Shown here piece by piece: positions 50,513 to 62,760 of a stretch of 64,000 bases of DNA. Every line of letters starts with the position of its first letter. The stretch's first letter is position 1. The notes beneath the pieces are model-generated. The model had not been told where the DNA came from and made no database searches. It saw nothing but the letters and a program-made list of their open reading frames with translations. This DNA comes from Macrocybe gigantea (lineage: Eukaryota; Basidiomycota; Agaricomycetes; Agaricales; Callistosporiaceae), in assembly GCA_011319805.1 (NCBI GenBank), contig SJRY01000322.1:1-64000 (forward strand), written 5' to 3'. Position numbers and translations under genes: made by a program.

Positions 50513-51831
50513 CTACAGATTATACCTCGCGCCATTTTCTACACTTCGCTGGATAGCATCGAGAAGTGTGTGATTTTTCACCGCATCGTCCATGGTCGCG
50601 TAATGACCGACGCCGTCACCCTTCAGGAATTCCATCCAAGCACTGACGAGGTTGGCCAATGAGGCAGGCACAGAAGAAACATCTTGTGGCTTAGGAACGT
50701 CGAGTTTCTCGCCATCTAGGTAGAGTTCGGGGTCGGCGATCCCCAAAAACCCCCCCGATAATTGATTGTTTTCCAGCCTAATCGTTCCGCATTCACCTTC
50801 TATCTCCCAAGACAAAACTCTACGTCCAGGCGCGACCTCCAACCCGCTTCTCCAGGTGATAGTGACAAGAGCGCCAGACTTGAGGACGCCGGAGATGGAG
50901 TAGTGATCTGGAGTGGACGCTTGGATTGTGCGAGGCTCTTGATTTTCGACCGCGGATATAACGGTGCCCGTTGGGTACGCCGTGGTGGCGGTGGCCGAAA
51001 TTGACTTGAAGTCGCCTAGCACATGAGTGAAGACATCAAGAAAATGGCCGATTGCAATGTGAAGCACAGTCGCGCCTGTCATGGAGTAATTGGGTTAATT
51101 GGTCCGAACGGAAGCGGAGTACACTGTTAGTTGTTACCATTCTTTGGATCGTTGGCGTACAGGGCCTCTTCCGATAATGTCGGCGGATAGAAGTTGAAGC
51201 CACGCGGACTGAGGCCATACTGGTTTGTGGGGATAAACACCGCCGAAGGAGATCCAGCCGAAGACAGCACCTACGATTGTGGACGATATGACGGGGCCGA
51301 TACGGCCAGAATCAATGATCTCCTTGACCTGATGGAGTCAGCATACGAGATAACCAAAGGCGAAAGGAGGACGCCATGCCGACGTACCTTTTGAACGACA
51401 GGAGATTGTCTAGCTTGTAACCCAACCATTGTCCTGATTCCTTTCCTTTTCGCGGCATCCGCGATTTTTCTCGTCTGCTCCAAACCAGCGCCAGCAGGCC
51501 ACTCGACAAAGAAATCCTTACCCGCCTCTATTACCGGCATCAACGCAGCTAGATGATCCGGAGCTTTGACAGAAACGACGATGAGATCGACATCCGGGTC
51601 CGCAGCGATTGCGGAAGTATCGCCATGGTAGGCCTTGAACTTATATCCCGTCTCCTCACTATATTTCTGCGCGGTGGTCACCGCGGACGATTCGGACCTC
51701 GTCGAGAGTGCGACGATGGAAATTTGCCCTTGCAAGGAAGGGTGCAGGAGGCTAGGAGCGAGGAGCTTCGAAGCCCAGCCTTTAGTGGAAAGGCCCACTA
51801 TGCCCACCCGGATTGCTGGTTGGAACGTCAT
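50513..51831 (-). CDS. GAL80-like protein (Gfo/Idh/MocA fold)
   Basis: It resembles yeast Gal80 and its relatives, NAD(P)-binding proteins that sense galactose status or act as oxidoreductases. The ATG at 51831 gives MTFQPAIRVGIVGLSTKGWA. Then come VDLIVVSVKAPDHLAALMPV and FFVEWPAGAGLEQT; VEWP in place of the catalytic EKP is the Gal80-type signature. VGLQARQSPVVQ, an intron, KEIIDSGRIGPVISSTIVGA and an FNFYPPTLSEEALYANDPKN region follow. After a second intron come ATVLHIAIGHFLDVFTHVLG and the end SVENGARYNL. The frame shifts by one base near 51230, where a CCCC run (minus strand) seems one too long. It is divergent from the AKR gene. No GAL4-like partner is in the window, so a regulatory role is only a possibility. 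Confidence 0.82.
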
Positions 51832-52457
51832 TGTTGTCTGCTATACTCACGTCAGAAAAATGTGGGAGGAAGTACCGAAGAGAAGAATCAGTCATAGTAC
51901 CTCCAGGGAGGATTAAATACGCTGAGATTCTGCGATTGCGCCTCTCCGCTGAGCACGGTGATTCGGGTTGAATAGATAGGCATCATTATGCAAGGTTGGT
52001 GCCGGTACACCGTCAGAATCGATTAATGTAGTCACTAGGGAGCCGAGTCTAGCGCGTCGCAATGCCGGCAGCGCTATACACATCTGAGATGTTGAGGCGG
52101 CCATACGCTCGATTACTCAGACGACCAAAGACGTGGCTATTTTTGAGATCTGCATTGGCAATTCTGGTGGACCGTGGTGTTCTCGGTCGATGATTGGCTG
52201 CTAAAATGTTTACGCAAGGGAACATGGTAACATTTTGATCTGGATTCTTTTTCCCATTCTGTTGTCTGTCATTCGAGGTTTGGGCGTTCGTTGACTGCTT
52301 ATCTTCGTCAGCCACGTTGATTGCGTCCATCCCATGTGACACAAGTTTTTCCTGTGGACCCACCCATGAGAGACGGTGACAAGCTAAATTCCTCAAAATA
52401 TAGATGGAGCAGCTGTATAAGACATCCCAGGAAATCTCTTTGTGCTTTTAGCCAACC
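51832..52457. promoter_or_regulatory. Divergent intergenic region, GAL80-like / AKR
   Basis: 626 bp between two diverging start codons, which should hold both promoters. TGTATAAGA at about 52413-52421, roughly 40 nt before the AKR ATG, could be its TATA element. Confidence 0.4.
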
Positions 52458-53835
52458 ATGTCTTCTCCTGCAGATTCATCCTTGCCCAAAGTCGAATATC
52501 GACAGCTAGGCAAATCCGGACTCAGAGTGTCGGTTCCGATTGTATGCCACATTAATATTTAAATATGTCTGTTTTGAAGGTTCCTTATGACCGTCTACAT
52601 AGCTGGGGTGCATGAGTTTTGGATCGCCAGAATGGGACGTGCGTCACCTTCAATCTTCAGGACGCTGCAATTCGATTCTAACTTCTTCTCAATGTCGCCC
52701 TAGTCATGGGTCTTGGATGAAGCAAAGAGTTTTGAGATCCTCAAGGCGGCGTGGGATAATGGAGTAAACACTTTCGATACCGCCAACGCGTACTCCAACG
52801 GCGAGTCCGAACGTCTTTTGGCCAGGTTCATCAAGAAGGCACGTAAACTCGCCACCAATGCCGCATCTGTCAAGTCTAATGCAATTTTTCAAGTTCTCTA
52901 TCCCCCGCGAACGTGTCGTCATTGCTACAAAATGCAACTCGATAGTCGGCCACGAAACGAAGCTCAAGACTCATTTCATGAAATATCTTGCCGACGAGCG
53001 CGACTATGTGAACCAGTCCGGGCTTTCCAGGACCGCCATCTTCAATGCAGTCCATGCCTCTCTGGAGCGTCTCGACTCGCCCTATATTGATCTGTTGCAA
53101 ATTCATCGCTTTGATCCTAAAGTCCCACCCGAAGAAACCATGAAAGCGCTTCACGATCTCGTGGAATCTGGAAAAGTCAGTACATAGGCGCCAGCTCGAT
53201 GAGGTGTTGGAGTTTGCTCTCCTCAATGAGGTCGCAGACAAACACGGCTGGACGAAGTTCGTCAGCATGCAGGACGAATATTCGTTGTTGTACCGCGAAG
53301 AAGTCGGTTCACATGTCGCTTTACGTCGTGTCACGGCTGATGAATAGTACAGGAACGAGAAATGCTTCAATACTGCAAGTACAATGGCATCGGTGTCATA
53401 CCGTGGTACCCGCTCTCCGGAGGCCTTCTCGCAAGACCCTTGTCCATCACGAAGAGTGACTCTGACAGCGTCCGAACCGAACGAACAAAAGCCTACAAAG
53501 GGACACCCTTTGAACAAAGGCTATCGCAACATGACGAGGAAACCATTAATCGCGTTGAAGAAGTGGCGAAGAAGAGGGCGTGTCGATGGCGCGCGTAGCG
53601 CTGGCTTGGGTCACCGACGGAGGTTACGTGACGAGCCCGATCGTGGGTGCCAATTCCATTGCCAGATTGGAAGACATCGTGAAGATTGGTGATGTCGGAG
53701 AAGGGCGCCTATTGTTAACCAAGGAAGAGAGACAATTCCTTGAGGAGCCGTGAGTAAAATACCATCTTCCCCAGGATGATGACATTGAGGTTATATGACA
53801 GATATGAGCCGAAGCGTGTGCGAGGTCACCCTTAA
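52458..53835 (+). CDS. Aldo/keto reductase
   Basis: NADPH-dependent carbonyl reductase of the AKR superfamily, nearest in style to fungal aryl-alcohol or versiconal-acetate reductase types. The ATG at 52458 gives [20 protein letters not shown]. Introns lead to [12 protein letters not shown] and [13 protein letters not shown]. Catalytic residues are visible: Asp and Tyr in [17 protein letters not shown], Lys in VVIATKCN, His in [10 protein letters not shown]. Then [15 protein letters not shown], the NADPH-binding end [13 protein letters not shown], and EPKRVRGHP with stop at 53833-53835. One intron after FIKK uses a GC donor. Frame is lost by one base near 53180, 53210 and 53577. At the last site the paralogous fragment at 62.5 kb retains the base (KKRDVSMAR), so the third loss at least is specific to this copy. 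Confidence 0.85.
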
Positions 53836-54633
53836 TCACAAACTGAGCATCTTGCATACTCTCTGTACTTGCCGTACTGTTTCTGCCTGCCATATATGTA
53901 GCAGCTAGGGATCGCATTCTTGAAGAACGTGGTGCAACCACTGGTGTCCAATTTGAACAATTGACAGTCGTGCCTGAGGGTGCAGAGGCGTGCGTTTCGT
54001 CTGGCAGTGCTACGAATTTTGTGCCAGGTGATGAGCACGCGCATTTTAGTGAGAACAAACGTGCTTGAAGAGCGAGTGTCATGGGTGATACAAGCCGGGG
54101 AAGCCGTCAGAATGATGGCCATCACTGATCTATGGACGCCTTAGGCACACTCTCTGACTCCGCAGGTGCGGTCGTTACAGGATGGTGGGAAATTTGCTGC
54201 TTGCCTTTTAATGCCTTAACCCCCAATCTTTGATTGTAAGGAGGTAGAATACATGACCAGCCATAGAGAAAGCTCAAAAGATCCATTCATTGATTCATTC
54301 GTTCCTTTGTTTGTCACAACGGGTGGACCAGGAAACCCATGACATTGACGATGTTTACTTGGCTGCAGTCCGAGGCCTTGTACGACGTATCAGGATGACC
54401 TCATCATCCGAATCAGACTCTGCATTTGTTGCAGTACGAGTCTTCAGCTTGCATCGATCTGAGGTGATATGGGCGAAAGTTCAGGATGATTCCAGTCGGT
54501 ATTATGAAAAGACATTCCCTCACCAGGACTGTGTCCAGAATCGGGCATCGTGCGCTTCGCACCTGCAAAAAATTAACAAGTCAGGGTTAGGCTTAACAAC
54601 AAAATATTATTTAACCACGAGTTGAAATACAGC
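53836..54633. other. Intergenic with duplicated AKR flank
   Basis: No gene recognised. Parts of 53840-54115 recur at 62760-62820 and 63640-63785, showing that the AKR tail was duplicated together with downstream sequence. Confidence 0.5.
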
Positions 54634-57600
54634 CTAACCTTTGGTCAGAGTGGAAGGTGCAGCTGTTGATGACTGGCCAATGTCAGAGTCCCCGATTGCG
54701 GACGGTGAGAAGGATTGACCTAAATCACAAAGAACATTCATATATTTATTCATTTGTTCCTGACTACTCGGATTCTGAGGTGGCAAGCAGGAGTGTGGTG
54801 ACGTACGACTTGCAATTGATGTCAAGCTCACGAATGGCTCTCGCACACCATTCATGTCCAGAGGGTCAGCTGGTTGGGGTGGTGGGGCAGCTAGTGCCAC
54901 CTGAGGACTTGGATTTGAACGCTGGTTGGTAAGTTTCGACAGGCAGACTTGTTTTTGCGGTACCGCAGATTGCTGCGCAGATCGTGGCTTCGCCGTCATT
55001 GCAATGTTGCGAGGTTTGGTGACGACATTAATGGTGTCTTCAACAGTCCGCTTGTCAGTGGCAGCTGAGGAGCAAGTGTTTGTTATCTGCGTAATCATGT
55101 TTCAGCTGGCGTGCATCCTATGTCCAACAGTATCCCAGTTGTTGTTACTGACTTTGGCATCCGTTACCTCAATGATCTTGCTAGTTCGAAGTGTTACCTT
55201 CGAAGCCTTGTTGGATGCATGCTAGCATAGCATATATCAGTCAACATCAGAATGAATTCATACAGTTTCTACGTGCCTGCTGAGGCCAGTGGTCGGTGTC
55301 ATCTGACGAGCAGTTTGTATCCCCATGTTCGTCTTGTGCATCACCAGCTACTTGCTCTTTTTGCGCCTTGACGGCAAGATACTGTGCCAGTGCCGTTGCT
55401 TCTTCCTTTTATGGAGTGGGTATAGGTCAACGGCAAATCCAATACTTGGTATTGCTGGAACTCACTGAGTCTTCATCCCATTTGGGTCGACGTTCCCATG
55501 AAATCTTGGGTGTCGCAATCTCTTCCACTCTCTCGCCATAGGGTCTACCGCTTTGGGATCCTCTGCTTCCGCCATGTCCTCCAATCGCGATGCATTTCGC
55601 GCCGCCAACTACAGGCCAAGAATCAGAGATGAAAAGGTATTTCATATTAACCCACGTACAACAACGAATATCTCTAACGCTTCTTGAACTTCCTGTCTGA
55701 CTTCTTGACTGCCTGGTCGAGCTTGCAGGCATTCTAACTTGTTCACTTTACGCAACACATTCTCCAGCTCTTGCAATCGATGCTGCAGATTGCGGTCACG
55801 GCCTCTGGTCGCCAGAATATCTTCCAGTTCCCCTTCTGGGCGTGCAACGTCCTGTGTAGCAAGGCCATCCGGATATCGGTACTCTCTTCTGTGTTGAATC
55901 GATGTCGCTCCTGCAAATTGATTCTGAGTCTTGCAATATCGAGATAACGTCCTTTTTGCTTCCGACCGCAGGAACATCGCAGCCTGCGAGTCCGCCAACA
56001 GCTTGGGCCGATACTGGTTCACTATCAGTGGTTCAACATGAGCTGCCTGAGCAAATCTGACGAAGTCTCGGGCTGCATTCTTGACTTTCGTATGATCCCT
56101 CCAGTCATGATGGGATTCGAATTGAAGCACCCAGTTGCTGACTAGCCTGCCTTTCCTGTTCTCCTTCATCGTCTTAATCAACTCCTGCACAGCAATTTGG
56201 GATCCCGGGAATGCTTGCTCCAACGCCTTCGGTTTCTGCTCCGGTGCCAATCGAGGGCGCGGAGGTGGCAGTCCGATGGAGTGCATGTCTCGCTCCAGTT
56301 GCACAAACACCTCGAAGTATTTAATGGGCATATGTGCAAGCTGGTATGCACTTGTCAGATCTGTACCCGTAAGGAATCAAGTAACACACTTCATTTGCCG
56401 CTTGCTCTGGTCTGTCAAATATATTGGCTCGATTGGCTCGCAACGTTCGCAAAACCCACGCTGACATATCCTTCGCACCGTCCGCACTTTTGAAATTGAA
56501 ACAGAAATATTCTGCCAATGGATCGAACCATCGAAGGAACTGCAACTGCTGTTAGTATTAACAATTTTTGCTCGCCGATCGAAAGTCGAACGGTCTGACG
56601 AGCGGACTCTTATTGCCACATGAATTGGTCTTTTCACCTCTGGAGACTGTTTGATCATCCATAGCAACAGGCCAAAGGCTAAGGAGGCCACCCATCGCCA
56701 GCGACCAACCAGCGACGTTCAATGTGTACTCACCTCAGTTAACCCCTCCGGTATCATCTCCACCATTTGCACCAGTCCAGTGATCACCGATGGCGTCAAT
56801 AACGGTAGCGGTCGTTGGTAATGCTCCTCACGGTGATCGAATAGAATCCACTGGATCTTTTGGTCAATCATGTCTCGGACTCGAAGGTCTTCCGCGGACT
56901 CGAAGGGGACGTTTCCGATACAGATTTCGAAGGTTTCGCGCACGGCCTGCTCGTATTCACCCCACTCTTCCGGTCGTTGACCTTGGTCTTGCTGCAAAAG
57001 GCATGCATCAAACCCTAGCTGCGTTGCCTTCAGTCGTCCCATTAACGTCTCCGTCAAAAGTCCAAGTCGTGGGATGCGTGCCAGCACATACTCCGGCTCT
57101 ACCATGGACTTCCACGCGATCCGGCCTAACCGTGCTAGATCCATGCAACGTTCCTCCTTCGGTTTAGCTATCTCGGCCTGATACTTGGCAAATTTTTGGC
57201 TGTCCGACATCTCGAAATAGGACATCGGAGCCAGGAGCGTCATCCAAATCATGCTGAGGTATTGCACGACATGCATCACAATCTGCAACACATTGTCATT
57301 CAGCAACCCAAAATCACCAAAGTAAACTTACCTGGCCTCCAATCGCATGCAGATGTTTTTTGACCCACGTCGTCGAGAAGACGTCTTGATGGTGGAAATG
57401 TCCACCCAGTCGGTCAAGCATTTCCAGATAGGCTCGCGTTTCAGCGTGATTCATAACTTGTCCCACAGCCGAGTTCTTTTGTCGCCCCAGGTTCGCAAGA
57501 TATTGTTCCACGCCCTTCTTCGCAGACGTGGACCTGCCAATCCCCTGACTGCCCTGAAGTTTCGCTTGATAACCCCTCAGGATCATTAGCAATTTCTCTG

Positions 57601-58513
57601 ATTCTGTTTCGCTGTACTGTTGAACTGGTACATTGCGTGACAAGTGCAATGCCAGTTCGCCCCCATTGGCTAGCATAATGTCTTCTCATCCTCGTAAGTA
57701 ATGTACCCCATTTAAATTTCAATCTGATCACTAACCTGCGTCATAGACAATAACCCCCCACTTGCTGGTCCATTGACGCTGGTTCTCCAGATGTTCTATG
57801 TCCCGCCGTACCTTCTTCTCAAGGACGTCAAGCCCTGCCCTACCCTTCGTGCGTTTCGCCTCGATCTGGGCCCGATTCTTGCGTATATCGTCGTTGATGG
57901 ACTCATTGTGCATTTGCACAGCGCGATATCGATGTCGCCCTCCTGCCGCTTCGAGCATCGTCATCGTCAGCCCCTCCGCCATCAATTTTAACTCTGGCGC
58001 TTGTGCGCCATTAGCTACCTGCATGAAGATACAGCTCGGATCCAAGTGCGACTTGTGAATGATTAAAGGAATCATGTGCGCGAAGTTGAATTGCCGAAAC
58101 TCCTGATCCCGCATCGATTGCAACAGTTTTCGCGCCTGGCCATCGTTTAGAGGTCGATTGTTCCATTGACCAAAATGCAAGGGAAGCGGCGGATACATCA
58201 GATTCAACACGTTGATGGAAATGATCGCGTCGTTGCATCGTTGGTCCAGTTCGCTCACCCCAGAGCGCGCCTGTCCTGCCTCATCAATCTCTTCTACTTC
58301 CTCCTCTCCATTCTCTTCATCTCCTGATGACTCTACCGTCACCTTCGACTTTGCTACCTCTTTTCTCTCGCCCTTTGCCTTGCTACCCCGTGAACCCTGC
58401 TGCTTTTTGCCTTCGCCCGAGCTCTTCACGCCAAAACGCGTTGCCTTTCCCGTGTTTTCAGACTCAACCTGTTCTTCATTTGCGCTATCAACGTCCATCG
58501 CGTTCCTTGGCAT
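54634..58513 (-). CDS. Large protein with ParB-like N-terminal motif, unknown function
   Basis: A multi-exon gene of roughly 1,000-1,100 residues. The ATG at 58513 starts MPRNAMDVDSANEEQVESEN, a Lys/Glu/Ser-rich disordered lead. At residues about 95-220 is a ParB/sulfiredoxin-like block: LNDGQARKLLQSMRDQEFRQ, MIPLIIHKSHLDPS and AAGGRHRYRAVQ, the last recalling the ParB-type GxRRxxA or GxHRxxA motif. Helical exons follow (ELALHLSRNVPVQQY; YLEMLDRLGGHFHHQDVF; SMIWMTLLAPMSYFEMSD; FLRWFDPLAEYFCFNF). There is a coiled-coil-like Leu/Arg/Glu stretch near 55690-55830, and a Pro/Ser/Gln-rich end at stop 54634. Introns join in phase, one with a GC donor near 55278. The last two exon joins are less sure. 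I know no assigned role; nuclease or DNA binding is inference from the motif only. Confidence 0.7.
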
Positions 58514-58750
58514 TGCGCAAGGTCAAAAGCAGGTACAGTCAAAGTGAGCGATGAACACAAACCAACTTGCACTCTGGATTTCAATTCGGCAAATGCCGTC
58601 TCACGTGCTTGGCTGCCACATCCTGCTGGGCACTTCACCCTTGGGAAGTGGGACGTACGTGTCCGACTCTATGTCGAACGACACGTATGCATCCGACCCG
58701 CCTACGCACTTTGCAACAGAACGAGGAAAAAAATGGGCTCGATGAGATGG
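58514..58750. other. Intergenic, ParB-like gene upstream side
   Basis: Presumed promoter of the minus-strand ParB-like gene. No separate feature identified. Confidence 0.35.
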
Positions 58751-59310
<560 letters not shown>

Positions 59311-59898
59311 GGCGGTGGAGATGGGAGAAGGGGGGGTGTTAGCAGGTGCATGTCCAGGTACGTCGTCAGGCCATCAAGGCTCGGCTCGTTGCGTAGGTCC
59401 CCGTCGCAAGTGACGTGCCTCGTCAGGTGAACGTAGTACACCATCCCGTCTGGAAGGAAGTACTTGATCCGACCCAGCTCGTGTAGGCGCGGGTTCCCGA
59501 CGTGGTGGATTGGCCAAGTCGATGGCATAGGGCACCGGGCCGCGGAGAGACGTTCGGGTACATGGCGCCCCCGTTGGCGTTGCTTGGGCCAAGGCAGGAC
59601 TTGGGCTTGGGAATATCGGATGTGCTGAGCAGGAATGGCTGCCTTTCGGTGGGGTGTGCAACTCGGGGGTCGGGGAACGTTTCTCGGCTTCGGGCTAGGG
59701 TCTCCTCCATGGTAGACATAGGCGCAGCAGCAGGATCGGGGGCAGGAACAGGCTCATTTGCAGCGTGCTGATTGTCATTGAATTCTGCGCTGTCGGCAGC
59801 TTGTCCGTGTCATCCGTGAACGTGCCCAGGCTTGCGGCGGATGAGTTGATGAGGGCGGGGGCACGTAGCCCTGGGGTGAGAGCGGTGATGGCTGGCAT
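59311..59898 (-). pseudogene. Fragment with WW-like segment, unassigned
   Basis: The minus strand has protein-like pieces in changing frames: MPAITALTPGLRAPALINSS, then STMEETLARSRETFPDPR, then LGRIKYFLPDGMVYYVHL and [16 protein letters not shown]. The last two recall WW-like LP.G..YYVH segments found in Agaricomycete proteins of unknown role. No continuous gene could be built, and it runs into the RVB1 fragment. Confidence 0.35.
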
Positions 59899-60377
59899 TT
59901 TCGTGTGCGCTCGGGCACGGACTTCTTTGTTTCGGTCTCAGTTCCCCCATGATGCATGTTCTCGATTGCCTGGGGCGGAGTTGGATGAGCACGATCAATT
60001 AGAATTAGACGTACTTTATGGTCATCACCAGGATGCAAGGGACGAAAGTCTTTTCGTGCATTCACTGTAGTACCGCAGTCGCATTGACTTGACATTGCTT
60101 CTATATACCCTAATCTATGATACCGCTGCATGAGGGATTAATTCACAGAAGACGCTGCTTGTCTATTGGCTGATGGTGGCATCATGGAATTCCCCGACAT
60201 CACGACTTATCACGATGTCAGTTGGGTTGAGGTTCGTGTCGATTGCAGATCTATCAGTCAGCGGCAACACTACTTCTAGCCTTTAACTTGCTCGTGAGCG
60301 TTCCTTCCTGTCGCCGACTCGCCGATTTATTGATGCGCAAAGGATCAGCCCCTTGTTGACATCGGCCATCCGAAACC
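59899..60377. other. Intergenic
   Basis: No coding exon recognised. The right end is the upstream region of the small gene at 60378. Confidence 0.4.
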
Positions 60378-60803
60378 ATGTCCCAGTACAAAGTCTTGGT
60401 CGCGCACTACGGCCATCCTAAGCTCCCAGGAGCCAAGCACTGGGCGATAATCGTGTTGACCGAGGTGAACGAGCGCAAAGGCACATCTTACCAAGTTGAG
60501 GGCTCGACGAATACCTATAATGTCAAACCGCCGCTACAGGTCAATGTGCTAGCATCGCGAACATACATGGGAAGCGTTGAAGTTGGTCACGTCAGCATGG
60601 CTATGGCCTTTGGCTCTGAGCCCGATTCGCTCCATAGTATTTTGATGGAAACGCCCGTGGTTCGGGGAAGAAAAGATTGGAATTGTCAGAATTGGGTCGT
60701 TAGTGGTCTTGAAAGGTTGAGAAACGCGGGACACGATATAAAAGAGGTGACATTGCAGGGGTTGCAAGACGAACTAGCTCACGCCACTAGGGAGAACGAG
60801 TAG
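60378..60803 (+). CDS. Conserved-looking 141-residue protein, possible papain-like fold
   Basis: A single-exon ORF from ATG to TAG with good codon structure. It contains KHWAIIVLTEVNERKGTSYQ near residues 20-40, GSVEVGHVSMAM in the middle and WNCQNWVVSGLERL near residues 102-115. A His in HWAII followed later by a Cys in WNCQNW is the order seen in permuted papain-like (NlpC/LRAT/PPPDE) folds, but that assignment is inference only. There is no signal peptide. I do not recognise a characterised homologue. It faces the APH-like gene tail-to-tail. Confidence 0.65.
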   Translation: MSQYKVLVAHYGHPKLPGAKHWAIIVLTEVNERKGTSYQVEGSTNTYNVKPPLQVNVLASRTYMGSVEVGHVSMAMAFGSEPDSLHSILMETPVVRGRKDWNCQNWVVSGLERLRNAGHDIKEVTLQGLQDELAHATRENE

Positions 60804-60860
60804 GGAATCGCGTTTAATCAGATGACGTTCTCTAACTGGACAAAAAATCTGCAACCCACC

Positions 60861-61818
60861 TTAAAACGGTGCCCCATGCATTTGACACATTTTAGTATGC
60901 AACTGCAAATCATCGTCGTATGGATCCAGGCACATAGCCACAAACTCCGGCCAACCCTCATCATATTGTCCAATCCACATGGCTTTGACATATTCCCACT
61001 GTTCGGGCATCCAACCGGACATCTCCCAGTCTAGAATTGCGACGATCTTTCGCCGATTATCGATAAGGATATTGCGGGGCATGATATCGGAATGAGTGAA
61101 TACGACACGACGGCAGGGAGTGCTAAGCACTTCTTTTCAAGGTCATTAAATTCGGCTTGCCCTTCTGTAGTCTTTTTCATGAATTCGAATCTGGACAGCA
61201 GGAAGTGTTTAAAGTCATCGTTTGAAGCAAAAGGTCCACACGCGTCATTGCAGAGCAACGCATCCGATACGGGCTGCTTGTCATAAGATCCGATCCATCC
61301 CTTGAGGTCATCAGGCTGTTGCAAGGCTCTCAGCGAGTCCAAGTGTTCCCTGAGTTCCTTGGCTATCGCTTTCTTTTCTTCTGGTGATAATGTCGGCCAG
61401 GCATTCTCGAGGGTTTCTCCATCAATCCATTCCATCACGATCGCCTGAGATCCATCCTTTCGCTGCCAAGCGTCGAATATTTTCGGGACAGGAATGGAAG
61501 TATGCCGTCCGATATATCGCATAGTCTCAGCTTCGTATGAGCAAGCAGCGGTGCTGAACTTGACAGCTTTATCAGCCCAACGATAGACGCGAGGACTTCC
61601 AGTGCGCCCATAGATGCGACGGCTCCAGGTGATGAATTGTGATTTGAAGTGCAAGATGATAAAACGGCGAAGATAGTTGATAACTTTTCACGATAGATTC
61701 GTTAGATCTGAAGGTCAAAAATAGCAGGAGTCTTACTTGACGTCCAAAGACCAAAGCTCGCTAGCCTGTTGCGCAGGGTGGTAAGCGAGACAAGTTGACA
61801 GAGAAGTCGCATTACCAT
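60861..61818 (-). CDS. APH/choline-kinase-fold phosphotransferase
   Basis: Members of this fold phosphorylate small molecules or are uncharacterised fungal paralogues. The minus strand reads SPRVYRWADKAVKFSTAACS, then YEAETMRYIGRHTSIPVPKI with the conserved Glu. Next come SQAIVMEWIDGETLENAWP, the Brenner motif VVFTHSDIMPRNILID (catalytic HxDxxxxN) and AILDWEMSGWMPEQWEYVKA; the stop is at 60861. Frame slips by one base near 61130, before the HSD motif. The first exon is unclear: ATG at 61818 (MVMRLLCQL...) with an intron at about 61740 is plausible, but its acceptor could not be joined convincingly. Fungal relatives are numerous and mostly without known substrate. Confidence 0.75.
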
Positions 61819-62430
61819 GCCTGTTTATCATGAAAAGGCCGATAAATAAAAGACATATTCCTGCCACATCAAGAAGCGTGTTAGGAGCCTGAACAATTGC
61901 AAGTGTTTCCATGCGACGTTGGGTTGCTGAATGTGTTCAAAATATGGCAATGCAGGCTGACATAATCCACTGTAGTGCAATAATAATGGCGAGTCGAGTT
62001 CTTCATGCATTCAGTTGAATCGAGAAGACTCATCGAAGAAAGCGACACGCGAAAGAAATACCGACTATTGTTGATCAAATGTATCATTCCTGATCTCACC
62101 CGCATCCACCACCCGAAGCCAAAGTTTCGTTGGACAACCCGTTCAGCGCTTTTCTCGTCGCTCGTCCGCTCCCTTAGTACTCGCCGTCTCACCTAAAGTC
62201 CGCAAGATGGACCCCGTGAATCTCGATCGGCGCGCCCTCTGACCGTCGCCTTGGGACTTCCAACACACCTCAAGAAACACGCCAGTCCGACTCCGCGCCG
62301 CCTCCCCCGACGTGCGTGACGATGGAATTAATTCCCTCGGCTCTCTCCACAGCAGCAGTTTCATTCAGTACAGCTCCACCTATTTGTACACTTCAGATCG
62401 CGCGTCGGTGAGTCATCCCCTTCGTTTGCT
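61819..62430. other. Intergenic
   Basis: No gene supported. Ends where the AKR-like fragment begins. Confidence 0.35.
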
Positions 62431-62760
62431 CCAGCCCAACCGAACGAACAAAGGCTGTCACAGCCTGACGAGAAAACTATTAATCGCGTTGAAGAAGTGG
62501 CGAAGAAGAGGGACGTGTCGATGGCGCGTTGGTCGCCGACGCCGGTTATGTGACGAGCTCGACCGTGGGTGCCAATTCCATTGCCCGATTGGAAGACATC
62601 GTGAAGATTGGTGATGTCGGAGAAGGGCGCCTATTTTTAACCAAGAAAGAGAGACAATTCCTTGAGGAGCCGTGAGTAGAACGCGATCTTCCTCGAGCGA
62701 TGACATTGAGGTTATATGGCAGATATGAGCCGAAGCGTGTCCGAGGTCACCCTTAATCAT
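62431..62760 (+). pseudogene. Duplicated 3' fragment of the aldo/keto reductase
   Basis: It matches the AKR gene at about 53480-53835: [24 protein letters not shown] sequence, KKRDVSMAR, then [20 protein letters not shown] in another frame, [12 protein letters not shown], the last intron and [10 protein letters not shown] deletion removes most of the LAWVTDGG part. The catalytic N-terminal two thirds are absent, so it is a dead partial copy. Confidence 0.8.

Noticed and set aside
54634..58513. Bacterial contamination because of the ParB-like motif
   Set aside because: Many phase-consistent spliceosomal introns and a nuclear gene neighbourhood.
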